Origin: Rickettsiales bacterium
GTDB lineage: Bacteria > Pseudomonadota > Alphaproteobacteria > Rs-D84
Reading direction: 5' to 3'
Assembly: GCA_031266915.1 (NCBI GenBank)
Contig: JAISAB010000007.1
Span: 1 to 64,000, forward strand
DNA: 64,000 bases
Shown here: positions 1 to 9,518 of the stretch, piece after piece
How the letters are laid out: each line of letters opens with the position of its first letter
Position numbering within the stretch: position 1 is the stretch's first letter
The notes under the pieces: generated by a model
The model's input: only the letters and a program-made list of their open reading frames with translations
The model's database searches: none
Told to the model about the DNA's origin: nothing
Made by a program: the position numbers and the translations under genes

Positions 1-2
1 GA

Positions 3-106
3 ACTCCTGACTTTAGGTCAGGAGGGCTTGCTGAATATCTAATAAGCGGCACAATTCCAAGTAGTTGTTACTAACCTCCTGACCACCACATTAGTCGGTG
101 GTTTTT
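3..106 (+). promoter_or_regulatory. Structured leader RNA E1 (X-X'-X-terminator layout) upstream of DGR-target-like gene
   Basis: CTCCTGAC ttta GGTCAGGAGG ... CCTCCTGACCACC acattagtc GGTGGTTTTT; X' can pair with the upstream or downstream X copy, and the downstream X overlaps the terminator arm; near-identical layout at 47823-47926. Confidence 0.7.
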
Positions 107-140
107 CATTTGCTGAAAAGCTGAAAAATGGAGGTCTTTA

Positions 141-701
141 ATGAAAAAATCAACTATAGTCTTAGCATTGCTTGTCTGTGCGTTCACAGTCCAGGGCGCT
201 TTTGCTGATGTGGTTGCAACGGGTTCAGATAGTATCGGAAGTTATGAAATTGGTGGCGCCAGTAATACGACCCCGGAAACCGACTATGAAAAGGGTATAT
301 ATACTATTTATAATACTGGGGCACAGTACTTGTCCTATAGTACCTATAAAGGTCATGATGTTCCTTTTAGTGATTATAGTCCCCCTGATTATTTGGAAGG
401 CTATCTTATTCAAGGCTTATGCGCTTCTAAAAAAGGCACTGCTTCTCAAACGGATTGTAGTGTTACAACTATCTATCAAAATAATGTTCTTTATTCAGAC
501 GAAATATATTGCTGGTGCCGTTTAAAAAGAATCAGTGATAATTTAGCCTATAACGGTTGGGTATATTACAACTCGAACCTCTCGGCTGCCAATTGCACGA
601 TATTGTGCATACCCGGTTGCCGCAACCTCGCTAGCCTCACCGGCGGAACCCCTGCCTTCAGGGAGGCATTGATTGCACCGTTCGAGCTCTATCCCTATTA
701 A
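141..701 (+). CDS. Secreted protein, paralogue of the DGR target; C-terminus is a diverged VR-like domain
   Basis: Signal peptide MKKSTIVLALLVCAFTVQGAFA; C-term GWVYYNSNLSAANCTILCIPGC..FREALIAPFE aligns with TR translation GWVFNNSNSTAANCANNC..FRSALLAAFD. Confidence 0.8.
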   Translation: MKKSTIVLALLVCAFTVQGAFADVVATGSDSIGSYEIGGASNTTPETDYEKGIYTIYNTGAQYLSYSTYKGHDVPFSDYSPPDYLEGYLIQGLCASKKGTASQTDCSVTTIYQNNVLYSDEIYCWCRLKRISDNLAYNGWVYYNSNLSAANCTILCIPGCRNLASLTGGTPAFREALIAPFELYPY

Positions 702-936
702 AAATAGCAATTAGCAAATATCAAATAGCAAATTTTCACTTGATTTTTCATAATAATTGTTCTATTATCCGCCTACGCGCCGGCGAAATGCCGGTGTGAA
801 TAACACAGTCATCCGCACAGTTTATGTCCCTATACGGGTGTTCGGCGGATGGCGAGGAATAACATAAACGCAAAATTCGAATGACGAATCACCAATTACT
901 GATTACGATTTTTTGCGACCGCAAAGGAGCAAAATA

Positions 937-1788
937 ATGGCATTGCCTAAATTCACCATGAAACAGCTGATGGAGGCCGGTGTGCATTTCGGTCACCACA
1001 CGCGCCGCTGGAATCCGCTGATGACACCATACGTTTACGGCGTCAAGGACAAGATTCACATCATCAACCTGAACAAAACCGCCCCGCTGCTGCATCGCGG
1101 CCTGGTCGCGCTGGAGGCCATCACGGCCGCCGGCGGCAAAGTTTTGTTCGTCGCGACCAAGCATCAGGCCAAAGACATCGTCCGGGACGCCGCGGAGCGC
1201 TGTGGCCAACACTATGTGAACAACCGCTGGCTGGGCGGCATGATGACGAACTGGGCGACTGTTTCGCAAAGTGTTCGCCGCCTGAAGAAAATGGAAGCCG
1301 ACATCGCGAACGCTGAAAAACTGGGCCTGACCAAGAAAGAAGTCGGCGTCATGACCAAGGAAGTTGAAAAGTTGCGCGATATTTTCGGCGGCATCATTGA
1401 TATGCATGGAACGCCTCAGGCTGTTGTCATTATAGACGTGCCGCGCGAAATAAACGCCGTGCGCGAGGCCGGAAACCTGGACATCCCGACAATCGCAATC
1501 TGCGACACAAACGCGAATCCTGAAATCGTCAGCTATCCGATTCCAGGCAATGACGACGCGTCGCGCGCGACGCAGCTGTATTGCGACTTGTTCGTGGACG
1601 CGATTTTGTCCGGCATTGAAAAGAGACTGGGCGGCGTTGCGTCGAAAAAAGTCGAATCGGATATGCAGGGTGCCGCCGCGGACGAACTGGAAGACGGTAT
1701 CAAGGAAAAAGAACTGAAGAAAAAGTCCAAAACATCCGAAGCCCGCAACGAACGCCGCGAAAAACTGGCCGAAAAGGTGGCAGAATAG
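937..1788 (+). CDS. rpsB: 30S ribosomal protein S2
   Basis: MALPKFTMKQLMEAGVHFGHHTRRWNPLMTPYVYG...; start ATG at 937 preceded by AAGGAGC. Confidence 0.97.
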   Translation: MALPKFTMKQLMEAGVHFGHHTRRWNPLMTPYVYGVKDKIHIINLNKTAPLLHRGLVALEAITAAGGKVLFVATKHQAKDIVRDAAERCGQHYVNNRWLGGMMTNWATVSQSVRRLKKMEADIANAEKLGLTKKEVGVMTKEVEKLRDIFGGIIDMHGTPQAVVIIDVPREINAVREAGNLDIPTIAICDTNANPEIVSYPIPGNDDASRATQLYCDLFVDAILSGIEKRLGGVASKKVESDMQGAAADELEDGIKEKELKKKSKTSEARNERREKLAEKVAE

Positions 1789-1825
1789 TCATTAGTCGCT
1801 AGTAGTTAGTAGCTAGTAACTAGGT
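1787..1825 (+). repeat. Heptanucleotide repeat block (AGTAGCT/AGTAACT type), left arm
   Basis: tagtcattagtcgctagtagttagtagctagtaactag; inverted partner at 2191-2225. Confidence 0.7.
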
Positions 1826-1844
1826 TATCAGGGCGAGTTTTTTT

Positions 1845-2210
1845 ATGAAAATGAATCATGTTGAACAGTTGGACATTTTTAAAAGAGCTCACTTGGTGGC
1901 ATTGGAAATCTACAAAATTACAGCTGGTTTTCCAAAAGATGAGCTTTATGGCCTTTCTTCACAAATGAAAAGGGCTGCGGTTTCCATCAACTCCAATCTT
2001 ATGGAGGGCGGCGGGCGAAATACTTTTGGCGAGTACAAACACTTTATAGGAATCGCCAGAGGTTCGCTGTCGGAATTGAAATATCAAACAATTTTGGCCA
2101 AAGATTTGGAAATGGTAAGTCACGATACCGCCGATAGGCTTGTTGATGAAATGGAGCAAATCGGTCGAATGATGACGGGATTGTTAAATAAACTAGCTAC
2201 TAGTGACTAG
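1845..2210 (+). CDS. Four-helix bundle protein (S23 / 23S-rRNA-IVS-encoded family)
   Basis: MNHVEQLDIFKRAHLVALEIYKITAGFPKDELYGLSSQMKRAAVSINSNLMEGGGRNTFGEYKHFIGIARGSLSELKYQ is typical of the family. Confidence 0.9.
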   Translation: MKMNHVEQLDIFKRAHLVALEIYKITAGFPKDELYGLSSQMKRAAVSINSNLMEGGGRNTFGEYKHFIGIARGSLSELKYQTILAKDLEMVSHDTADRLVDEMEQIGRMMTGLLNKLATSD

Positions 2211-2225
2211 CTACTAGCTACTGAA
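2191..2225 (+). repeat. Heptanucleotide repeat block, right arm (inverted relative to 1787-1825)
   Basis: aactagctactagtgactagctactagctact; encodes the LATSD* end of the upstream ORF. Confidence 0.7.
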
Positions 2226-2245
2226 CGACTGAAAGGAGTCAAACA

Positions 2246-3115
2246 ATGGCAGAAGTTACAATAAAACTGATTCAACAATTGCGCGAAATGACTGGCGCTG
2301 GCATGGCCGATGTTAAAAAGGCCTTGGTCGAAAACGACGGCGATGTTCAGGCCGCCGCTGACTGGCTGCGCCAAAAGGGCATTGTCAAGGCGGCGTCAAA
2401 ATCCGGCCGCGTCGCGGCATCGGGCCTGGTGACCGTCGTCAAATGCGACGGAATGGGCTGCGTCGTCGAACTGAACGCTGAAACGGACTTTGTCGCCAAG
2501 AACGAGCGTTTCCAGAAACTGGTTTCCGACGTTGCGGCCAAAGCGGCCAAGCTGGGCGGCGATTTCGACGCCACGCTGGACGCGGTCAAGGACGATATTG
2601 CTGCGACAATCGCGACAATCGGCGAAAATATGAACCTGCGCCGCATATCCCGGGTCAGCGCCGACAACATCTATACCTATGTTCACAATGCCTTGGTGCC
2701 GAATATGGGCCAAATCGGCGTAGTCGTCGGTATCAACGGCGACGCGTCAAAAATCGACGAAATCGGTTCGAAAATCGCGATGCACATCGCCGCGAACAAG
2801 CCTGAGTTCATGACAATCGCGGACGTTGACCCGGCCGCCGTCGAGCGCGAAAAAAAGGTCTTTATCGAATCCGGCGCGACCGCCGGCAAGCCAGAAAACA
2901 TCGTCGAAGGCATGATTAATGGCCGCATCAAGAAATGGTATGCCGAATCGGTACTGGAAGAACAGCCCTTTGTCATGGACCCGTCCAAGACCGTGAAACA
3001 GGTTATCAATGACGCCGGCGGCGAGTTGAAAGGCTTTGCCTACTATGTTCTGGGCGAAGGCATTGAAAAGCGCGATGATAATCTTGCCGACGAAGTCGCC
3101 AAAATGTTAAAATAA
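2246..3115 (+). CDS. tsf: Elongation factor Ts
   Basis: MAEVTIKLIQQLREMTGAGMADVKKALVENDGDVQAAADWLRQKG; downstream of rpsB. Confidence 0.97.
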   Translation: MAEVTIKLIQQLREMTGAGMADVKKALVENDGDVQAAADWLRQKGIVKAASKSGRVAASGLVTVVKCDGMGCVVELNAETDFVAKNERFQKLVSDVAAKAAKLGGDFDATLDAVKDDIAATIATIGENMNLRRISRVSADNIYTYVHNALVPNMGQIGVVVGINGDASKIDEIGSKIAMHIAANKPEFMTIADVDPAAVEREKKVFIESGATAGKPENIVEGMINGRIKKWYAESVLEEQPFVMDPSKTVKQVINDAGGELKGFAYYVLGEGIEKRDDNLADEVAKMLK

Positions 3116-3215
3116 TTTCTATGGATTCTTGTCGCGGCGCCCAACCCTCGTGTACCCTTTGTACACGTCGGGTTGTCCGCCGCTTCCAATAATCTCATAT
3201 AAATTATTTTATTAG
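3107..3215. repeat. ~100-bp imperfect palindrome family (core CCCTCGTGTAC..GTACACGTCGGGT)
   Basis: AAAATAATTTctATG...CCAACCCTCGTGTACcctttGTACACGTCGGGTTG...CATataAAATTATTTT; related copies at 15332-15440, 15440-15670 and 26686-26796. Confidence 0.75.
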
Positions 3216-3254
3216 ATAATCTGAGGGTGGTACATAGCAAAAGGTTGGTGCATT

Positions 3255-3917
3255 ATGTCAAAAGCAAAGAAACTTATGTTGGGTACACTGTTGGTAGCCA
3301 GTTTGTTTGGGGGCAAGGTTGTCGCGCAGAATCGAAATTCCAGTCAGGTTCAAAATAAAAAAGAGCGGGTCGTCAGCGTAAAAAAAGAGTTTCGTGAACC
3401 GGGCATATTGGTTGCGCGTCGCGGCAATACCCTGATTTCTGAAATTAACACGGATAAATTCTCGCCGTTGGTTAATGCGCAAAGACTTGAAATAGAATCA
3501 TTTGTATCCAGTATGTCAAAAGAACTTATTCCAAATATGGGGGCGGATAATCCTTATAATCCGAACTATTTTTCTGAAAAAAGTCTGAAGTTTGTAAAAA
3601 AAGAGGTTAACAAAACAAAGCAAGCCGTTATGGATAGATTACTTGATTTGCCGTTGACGCAAAAGAAATATGAAGACATCAAAATCAAATTAATAACTCT
3701 TTTGTTGATGACGCAAAGCGTCGATATTATGCTTGCACCGTCTATTAACAATGTTAATAAAAATCCACAATCTACAGTACGTTATTATTCCTTTATCCGT
3801 ACGGCGCTGTATATCAAAATGTTGAATTGGATGATAGAAGAAGATTTAAAAGAAATGGAATTTGTCAAAGCATCGGAAAAGTCAGCCAAACCGGTCTTGC
3901 AAGAAAAAACAAGATAA
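3255..3917 (+). CDS. Hypothetical secreted protein
   Basis: Signal peptide MSKAKKLMLGTLLVASLFGGKVVAQ; intact ORF. Confidence 0.6.
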   Translation: MSKAKKLMLGTLLVASLFGGKVVAQNRNSSQVQNKKERVVSVKKEFREPGILVARRGNTLISEINTDKFSPLVNAQRLEIESFVSSMSKELIPNMGADNPYNPNYFSEKSLKFVKKEVNKTKQAVMDRLLDLPLTQKKYEDIKIKLITLLLMTQSVDIMLAPSINNVNKNPQSTVRYYSFIRTALYIKMLNWMIEEDLKEMEFVKASEKSAKPVLQEKTR

Positions 3918-4106
3918 TCGGACTTGATTTACTCTTATATTGTCTGCTATGATAACCGTATGTTGAAATCGATTGGATTTTCTTATTTCTACAACTACGG
4001 CTGCCGCGCAGCCTGATTCAACACACTCCCAAAATTTTTTGTTTATTTTTGTAACGGGTTGCACTTTTGCGACAAGTTTGGTATTATTCGTTTAAAAGGA
4101 AACACT

Positions 4107-5330
4107 ATGACACAGAAACTTTTTGATATGCTGCGCGAACGCGGCTTTGTCAAGGATATGACTCATCCCGAGCAAATCGAGAATATATTGAATGGCGACA
4201 AGAAGATTACGTTCTATGTCGGCATCGACCCGACGGCGGACAGTCTGCATATCGGGCATTTTTTCGCGCTGCGCATGGCGCGGCACCTGCAGAATGCTGG
4301 TCACCACGCGATTATTCTGATTGGCGGCGCGACCGCTTTGATTGGCGACCCGACCGGCAAGTCCGATATGCGCAAAATGATGACCAAGGAACAAGTCAGG
4401 CATAATTTGGAAGAGGTCAAAACACTGGCAAAGCGTTTTGTTCTGCCGAAAACCGAATTCGTGGACAACGCCGATTGGATTAACAAATTCACCTATGTCG
4501 ATTTCATGCGGCTGGTGTGCGTTCATTTCAACGTCAACACAATGCTGGCGTCCGAAGCGTATGCGCGCCGCCGCGAGAACGGCGGATTGACATTTTTGGA
4601 AATGGGCTATATGCCCATGCAGGCGTATGATTTCGTGCATCTGAATCGCGAAAAGGGATGCGTCCTGCAAATCGGTGGCAGCGACCAATGGGGAAATATC
4701 GTCGCCGGCACGGAATTGTTCAGAAAAATGAACTTGGAAGAGGGCAACGAAAAAGCCGAAATCTATGGACTGACCGCGCCGCTGCTGATGACGGCCGACG
4801 GCAACAAAATGGGCAAGACCGAAAAGGGAACGCTGTGGGTCGCGCGCGACAGAACGACGCCTTTTGATTTTTTCCAATATTTTTACAACGTGCCGGATGA
4901 AAATACGCGGATGCTGCTGTTGCTGTTCACGGATATTCCAATCGCCGAAATTGACGATATGTGCAAAAAAGACATTGTTCAGGCGAAAAAGGTAATGGCG
5001 TTTGAGGTTACAAAATTGATTCACGGCCAACAGGCCGCGGACGAGGCTGCGAACACCGCTGCGGCGCTGTTTTGCGGCGGTGACGCCGCCAATGCGCCCA
5101 GCGTCGATTATAAAATCCCGCAGACCGTGCCGAATATTGTGGACTTTGCAATCGCGGTCGGATTATTCCCTTCTAAATCCGAGGCGCGCCGCACAATCGA
5201 GCAGGGTGGCCTGAGCGTCGACGACCAAAAGGTAACCAGTGCCGACCAAGTGGTATTAATGCCGGCGCCCGGAATGCACCTAATGCTGCGCAAGGGAAAA
5301 AAGACCTTTTTGAAAGTTGTTATGAAGTGA
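4107..5330 (+). CDS. tyrS: Tyrosyl-tRNA synthetase
   Basis: GIDPTADSLHIGHFFALRMARHLQNAGH; GNKMGKTEKGTLW (KMSKS-like); C-terminal S4-like domain; ATG at 4107. Confidence 0.95.
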   Translation: MTQKLFDMLRERGFVKDMTHPEQIENILNGDKKITFYVGIDPTADSLHIGHFFALRMARHLQNAGHHAIILIGGATALIGDPTGKSDMRKMMTKEQVRHNLEEVKTLAKRFVLPKTEFVDNADWINKFTYVDFMRLVCVHFNVNTMLASEAYARRRENGGLTFLEMGYMPMQAYDFVHLNREKGCVLQIGGSDQWGNIVAGTELFRKMNLEEGNEKAEIYGLTAPLLMTADGNKMGKTEKGTLWVARDRTTPFDFFQYFYNVPDENTRMLLLLFTDIPIAEIDDMCKKDIVQAKKVMAFEVTKLIHGQQAADEAANTAAALFCGGDAANAPSVDYKIPQTVPNIVDFAIAVGLFPSKSEARRTIEQGGLSVDDQKVTSADQVVLMPAPGMHLMLRKGKKTFLKVVMK

Positions 5331-6442
5331 AATGTTCAAAGTTAAAAGTTCAAAGTTCAATTTTGCGATTGGCGCTGGTCGTCGTTGCGCTGGGCGTTTT
5401 GAATATTGATGTCTGCCTGGCGTCGTCGTCCGGTGAATTGTCGCGCATCAACGCCCAGATTAAGCAGACCGAGCAGCAGAATAAACAGCTGGAAGAAAAA
5501 GTAAAAACGTCCGAGCGCGATATAGAACGAACCAAAAACGATTTGGTGCGCGCCGCGGACAAGGTTTCCGACCTGGAGGAACAACGCGGCGCCGTCACGC
5601 GAAAAATCGTTGACCTGGACCGGCGGCGCGACGGATTGCAGGCGTCCTTGGCGCAAAACCATGAACGTATTGCCGCGGCGGCGGCCACTATTTTATTCGT
5701 ATCCGCCCACCCGGACTTTGATGCGGACAATATGCGGGAATACGTTTTGACATCGGCGGTGCTGTCAGGGGCGTCCCAGCGCTTTGACGAAGAAATCCAG
5801 CGCGCCACCCAACAGATTGAAGAACTGGCCGTTATTCGCGAAAAACGCGCCGTCGAAAAGGAAAAGTTGGACCGCACAGCCCAGAAATACGCGACCGAGA
5901 AAAAAGACTTGGATAAATTGCTGCGGACACGCAACGCCCAAAATGAAAAGCTGAAGGTCCAGCAGACGGCCCTGCAGAAGAAACTGCGCGATTTGTCGGC
6001 GCGCGCCAAGAATATTTCTGAATTGTCCGCCGGCGTCGGCAGTTCCCAAATGTCGGGCGATTCCAAGTTTTCATCGCGCAAATTGAATCCGCCGGTCAAG
6101 GGACGCTTGGTCGTTCGTTTCGGCGAAAAGACAGCGCTGGGGCTGGTGTCCGATGGCTGGCGAATCCGCGCCCGCGGTAACGCGCTGGTCGTCGCGCCCG
6201 CCGACGGCGAAGTAAAATTCGCTGACAGTTTCAAGGGCTTTGGCAAAGTCATCATCATGTCTCATAAAAACGGGTACAATACTGTTATGACGAATATGGG
6301 CGAAATCGATGTCCTGTTAGAGCAAGAAGTTCTGGCCGGCGAGCCAGTCGGGCGCATGAACGCCGACAAGCCCGAAATGTATCTAGAGGTCCGCCGCGGC
6401 AACCAAGTCGTCGACCCGGCCCGGTTGTTCAGGGAACCGTGA
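5327..6442 (+). CDS. Murein hydrolase activator / M23-family coiled-coil protein (EnvC-like)
   Basis: Long coiled coil, then GRLVVRFGEKTALGLVSDGWRIRARGNALVVAPADGEVKFADSFKGFGKVIIMSHKNGYNTVMTNMGEI. Confidence 0.85.
   Translation: MKCSKLKVQSSILRLALVVVALGVLNIDVCLASSSGELSRINAQIKQTEQQNKQLEEKVKTSERDIERTKNDLVRAADKVSDLEEQRGAVTRKIVDLDRRRDGLQASLAQNHERIAAAAATILFVSAHPDFDADNMREYVLTSAVLSGASQRFDEEIQRATQQIEELAVIREKRAVEKEKLDRTAQKYATEKKDLDKLLRTRNAQNEKLKVQQTALQKKLRDLSARAKNISELSAGVGSSQMSGDSKFSSRKLNPPVKGRLVVRFGEKTALGLVSDGWRIRARGNALVVAPADGEVKFADSFKGFGKVIIMSHKNGYNTVMTNMGEIDVLLEQEVLAGEPVGRMNADKPEMYLEVRRGNQVVDPARLFREP
5331..5366 (+). repeat. Heptanucleotide repeat (GTTCAAA/GTTAAAA) within the 5' end of a CDS
   Basis: tgttcaaagttaaaagttcaaagttcaa encodes CSKLKVQSS. 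Confidence 0.6.
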
Positions 6443-6726
6443 GTAGATTTATGATTTACGGATTTAAGATTTGGGGCAAGCAATAGGAATGTACCTTAAA
6501 TTAAAACAAACTTTTGTCATTCCAGCAAAGGCCGGAATAGGGCCCTTAGCCGCAATGCGAAGCATTGCCATGGTTTGTGCATTTGGTTCGTTTTGCTCAC
6601 GGTTAATAGACCCTATCCCTGCCTTCGCAGGGATGACAAAAATTACTTTGTAATTTTTGTCTTAAAAGGTACGATTCCTATCGTTTGCCACAAACTTAAA
6701 TCCGTAAATCATAAATCTTAAATTAC
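6443..6726. repeat. Nested palindromic intergenic element
   Basis: Outer inverted heptamers gatttatgatttacggatttaag / cttaaatccgtaaatcataaatc enclosing gtcattccagcaaaggccggaatagggccc / ccctatccctgccttcgcagggatgac. Confidence 0.75.
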
Positions 6727-7442
6727 TTCCAGTCTCGCTGAACCTTGCACAGCTGTTTGATGATTCTGTGTTGGGTTCGCATCATAATGTTCAGAAACGC
6801 TTTTTCATATTCTTTCTTGGTGCCGCAATTTTTGCAGCGGATGGCGTCCAGGTAAATATCACGGTCGCCCGTTTGATTGAAAAGCAGCGGCGTATATCCG
6901 TCTTTCATCAGAATCCAGTTCATAATCATGCGGGCCGTCCGTTTGTTCAAATCCTCGAACGGCTGGATTGACACGATGTCATAGTGAACCTGAAAAGCCT
7001 TGGTTATCGGGTCAATATCGTTTCTGGATATATAGTAAAACAGGTCGTCCATGCGATAATATATGGCAGACGTGTTTGGCGCGTCTATGTTCAATGACGT
7101 CAAATCTACCTCATGCAGGCGAATAACGCCGCCATTAATGTCCGACCCTTTGCTGATTAATTGATGAATGGCCCGAGTCTGATAGCTGTCGATAATGTCG
7201 GTCTTGGTATTTTTAGTTATATAATTAAATGAACTGGCCAGACAATTCCGGCGCATCTTTTGTTCCTTGCAGTAATAGAGATATTTTTCGTCCTTTGGAA
7301 TCAGTTTTTCATTTTCTTTCAATAATTGGCTTCGAACCCATTGGTTATAGCTCATCCAGATAGAATGGTCCGATAAAATAGCCAGAATACTTTCTCTGTC
7401 CTGATTGATGGTATTTTTAATATCAAATCTTGGCTTTGTCAT
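6723..7442 (-). CDS. Fic/DOC-like protein with degenerate active-site motif
   Basis: HYDIVSIQPFEDLNKRTARMIMNWILMKDG aligns with the Fic core HPFxDGNGRxxR but with Q for H and LNKR for GNGR. Confidence 0.75.
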   Translation of the reverse strand: MTKPRFDIKNTINQDRESILAILSDHSIWMSYNQWVRSQLLKENEKLIPKDEKYLYYCKEQKMRRNCLASSFNYITKNTKTDIIDSYQTRAIHQLISKGSDINGGVIRLHEVDLTSLNIDAPNTSAIYYRMDDLFYYISRNDIDPITKAFQVHYDIVSIQPFEDLNKRTARMIMNWILMKDGYTPLLFNQTGDRDIYLDAIRCKNCGTKKEYEKAFLNIMMRTQHRIIKQLCKVQRDWK

Positions 7443-7599
7443 GAGAGGGCCTCTTATTTATAACTTGTATTTAAAATATATACCATATAATAATTTTGTC
7501 AACAAATATATAAAATTTTCCAAAAAATCGTGTTGCGGGATTTTTATTTATGTTCTATGATTCCCGGGATATGCAGTCGTCATATAAGAAGGAATAGAA

Positions 7600-9033
7600 A
7601 TGTTCAAAAAAATACTGATTTTAATGGTTTTGGTTGTTCCGGTTGCTGGCGTCTTTGCCGCGGACAAGAAAAAAGAAGAACCCGTCGTTCACCTGACTGA
7701 CGCCCAGATTTACGAAGAGTTGAAAAAACTGGCCATGGTGTTCGAGGTCGCGCGCGAAAACTTCGTCGAAGAGGCGGATGAGAAAAAGATGCTAGAGGCC
7801 GCGATGAACGGCATGCTGGGCGCGCTGGACCCGCATTCGTCTTATCTGTCGTCGGACGATTTCAAGGACTTTAACGACAAATCCCACGGGGAATTCGGCG
7901 GGCTGGGCATTCAAATCACCAGCGACCGCGGCGCGGTAAAGGTTATTTCGCCAATCGACGACACGCCGGCGGAAAAGGCTGGTATCAAGGCCGGCGATTA
8001 CATCACGCACATCGACGACGAACAGGTGTTTGATTTAACCCTGAACCAAGCCGTTAAGAAAATGAAAGGCCGTCCGGGCACCAAGGTCAAGCTGACCATC
8101 GTTTCCGATGGCAAAGAGCCGAAAACGCTGACGCTGAAACGCGCGATTATCAAGGTGAAATCCGTGAAATTTGAAGAAAAAAGCGACCCGTCGGCTGACG
8201 CTGCCGAGGCGGGAAAAATCGGCTATATCCGCATTTCCGATTTCGGCGCGACGACGCACAAGGAATTGAAAGACGCAATCGCGGCGCTGGAAAAGAAAAA
8301 AGTCATCGGATATGTCTTGGACGTCCGCAATAATCCGGGCGGCTATTTGACTGCGGCCATCGACGTGTCCGACGCATTCCTGGACAGCGGCGAAATAGTT
8401 TCCACCCGCGGCAAGCAAAAGAACGACGTAGTCCGCAGCTTTGCCCAGCCGGGCGATTTGGCCAACGGCAAGCCGATTGTGGTCCTGATTAATCACGGCT
8501 CGGCGTCCGCGTCAGAAATCGTTGCCGGTGCGTTGCAGGACAACGCGCGCGGTTTGGTCATGGGCTCGCAATCCTTTGGCAAGGGCAGCGTTCAGCAGCA
8601 AAAGCCGCTGCCGGACGGAACCGCGATTCATATCACAATCGCGCGCTATTACACGCCGAACGGAAAATCCATTCAGGGCGAGGGCATCACGCCTGATGTC
8701 GAGGTCTTGCAATCCAAGGTCGAAGTTCTGGAAAAAAGGCAGGGCACCTATACCGAGGCCGCGTTCAAAAACGCCCTGAAGAACGAGGATGCCGGAAAAA
8801 AGGATAAAAAATCCGACAAAGAAAAAGACTGGTCCGATATGACGGATGAAGAAAAAGAGGCCCTGGATTACCAGCTGCAGCGCGGCATGGACATGGTTCG
8901 CGCCATGGCCAAGATGGAATCCAAAAAGACCGAGGTCGCGTCGGACGCCGCCGATTCCAAATCCGGCAAGTCCGATAAGTCCGATAAAAAAGACGACACC
9001 AAACCGGCGGAGTCAAAAAAAGATAAGAAATAA
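7600..9033 (+). CDS. S41 family C-terminal processing peptidase
   Basis: PDZ domain (GGLGIQITSDRGAVKVISPIDDTPAEKAGIKAGDYI); GSASASEIVAGALQDNARGLVMGSQSFGKGSVQ catalytic Ser/Lys region. Confidence 0.95.
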   Translation: MFKKILILMVLVVPVAGVFAADKKKEEPVVHLTDAQIYEELKKLAMVFEVARENFVEEADEKKMLEAAMNGMLGALDPHSSYLSSDDFKDFNDKSHGEFGGLGIQITSDRGAVKVISPIDDTPAEKAGIKAGDYITHIDDEQVFDLTLNQAVKKMKGRPGTKVKLTIVSDGKEPKTLTLKRAIIKVKSVKFEEKSDPSADAAEAGKIGYIRISDFGATTHKELKDAIAALEKKKVIGYVLDVRNNPGGYLTAAIDVSDAFLDSGEIVSTRGKQKNDVVRSFAQPGDLANGKPIVVLINHGSASASEIVAGALQDNARGLVMGSQSFGKGSVQQQKPLPDGTAIHITIARYYTPNGKSIQGEGITPDVEVLQSKVEVLEKRQGTYTEAAFKNALKNEDAGKKDKKSDKEKDWSDMTDEEKEALDYQLQRGMDMVRAMAKMESKKTEVASDAADSKSGKSDKSDKKDDTKPAESKKDKK

Positions 9034-9037
9034 AATA

Positions 9038-9457
9038 ATGGTTGAAAACATTATTCTTCGTCCGGCCGCGGCCAAAGACGCCGCGGCAATCCGGGAACTG
9101 ATGTCGCACGAGAAACAGATTCTGTCCGCCGGCGAAGTCTGGGACATCAAGTCTATAAAAATATACATTGATAATGGATTGACCTTTGTCGCGGAAATCG
9201 ACGGCGAAATCGCCGGATTTATTATTGCCGAACATTTACTGAACGGCGGCGCGATGTTGCAGTTGCGAATTGTCGATAAAAAATTGCGCGGCCGAGGCAT
9301 CGGCGCGATACTGTTCGATTATTTCGAACAGGCCCTGCGCGACGCCGGAATCGGCTGGATGATGTCCTATGCCCGGCCAGATGTCGCCCGGTTTCACAAA
9401 AGCCGCGGCGCGTATCTGTGCGAAGGATATACAGAAGTATACAAAGAAATAAAATAA
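9038..9457 (+). CDS. GNAT family N-acetyltransferase
   Basis: MVENIILRPAAAKDAAAIRELMSH...LRIVDKKLRGRGIGAILFDYFEQALRDAG. Confidence 0.85.
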   Translation: MVENIILRPAAAKDAAAIRELMSHEKQILSAGEVWDIKSIKIYIDNGLTFVAEIDGEIAGFIIAEHLLNGGAMLQLRIVDKKLRGRGIGAILFDYFEQALRDAGIGWMMSYARPDVARFHKSRGAYLCEGYTEVYKEIK

Positions 9458-9458
9458 A

Positions 9459-9482
9459 GGCCGCGATTCGCGGTCTTTTTTA
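9459..9482 (+). terminator. Intrinsic terminator
   Basis: GGCCGCGattCGCGGTCTTTTTTA. Confidence 0.75.
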
Positions 9483-9518
9483 GGTGGATTTTTTAATAAA
9501 TTCATGTATAATATATTT

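Noticed and set aside
3-106. Integron attC-like recombination site for E1/E4
   Set aside because: The inverted structure and AAC/GTT-like bases were considered, but there is no integrase or cassette array and the 3' hairpin with a T-run fits a terminator better
541-700. Calling the 141-701 C-terminus an active VR of the TR at 51322-51451
   Set aside because: It differs from the TR at many non-adenine positions and has extra codons; homologous but not a direct retrohoming product of this TR
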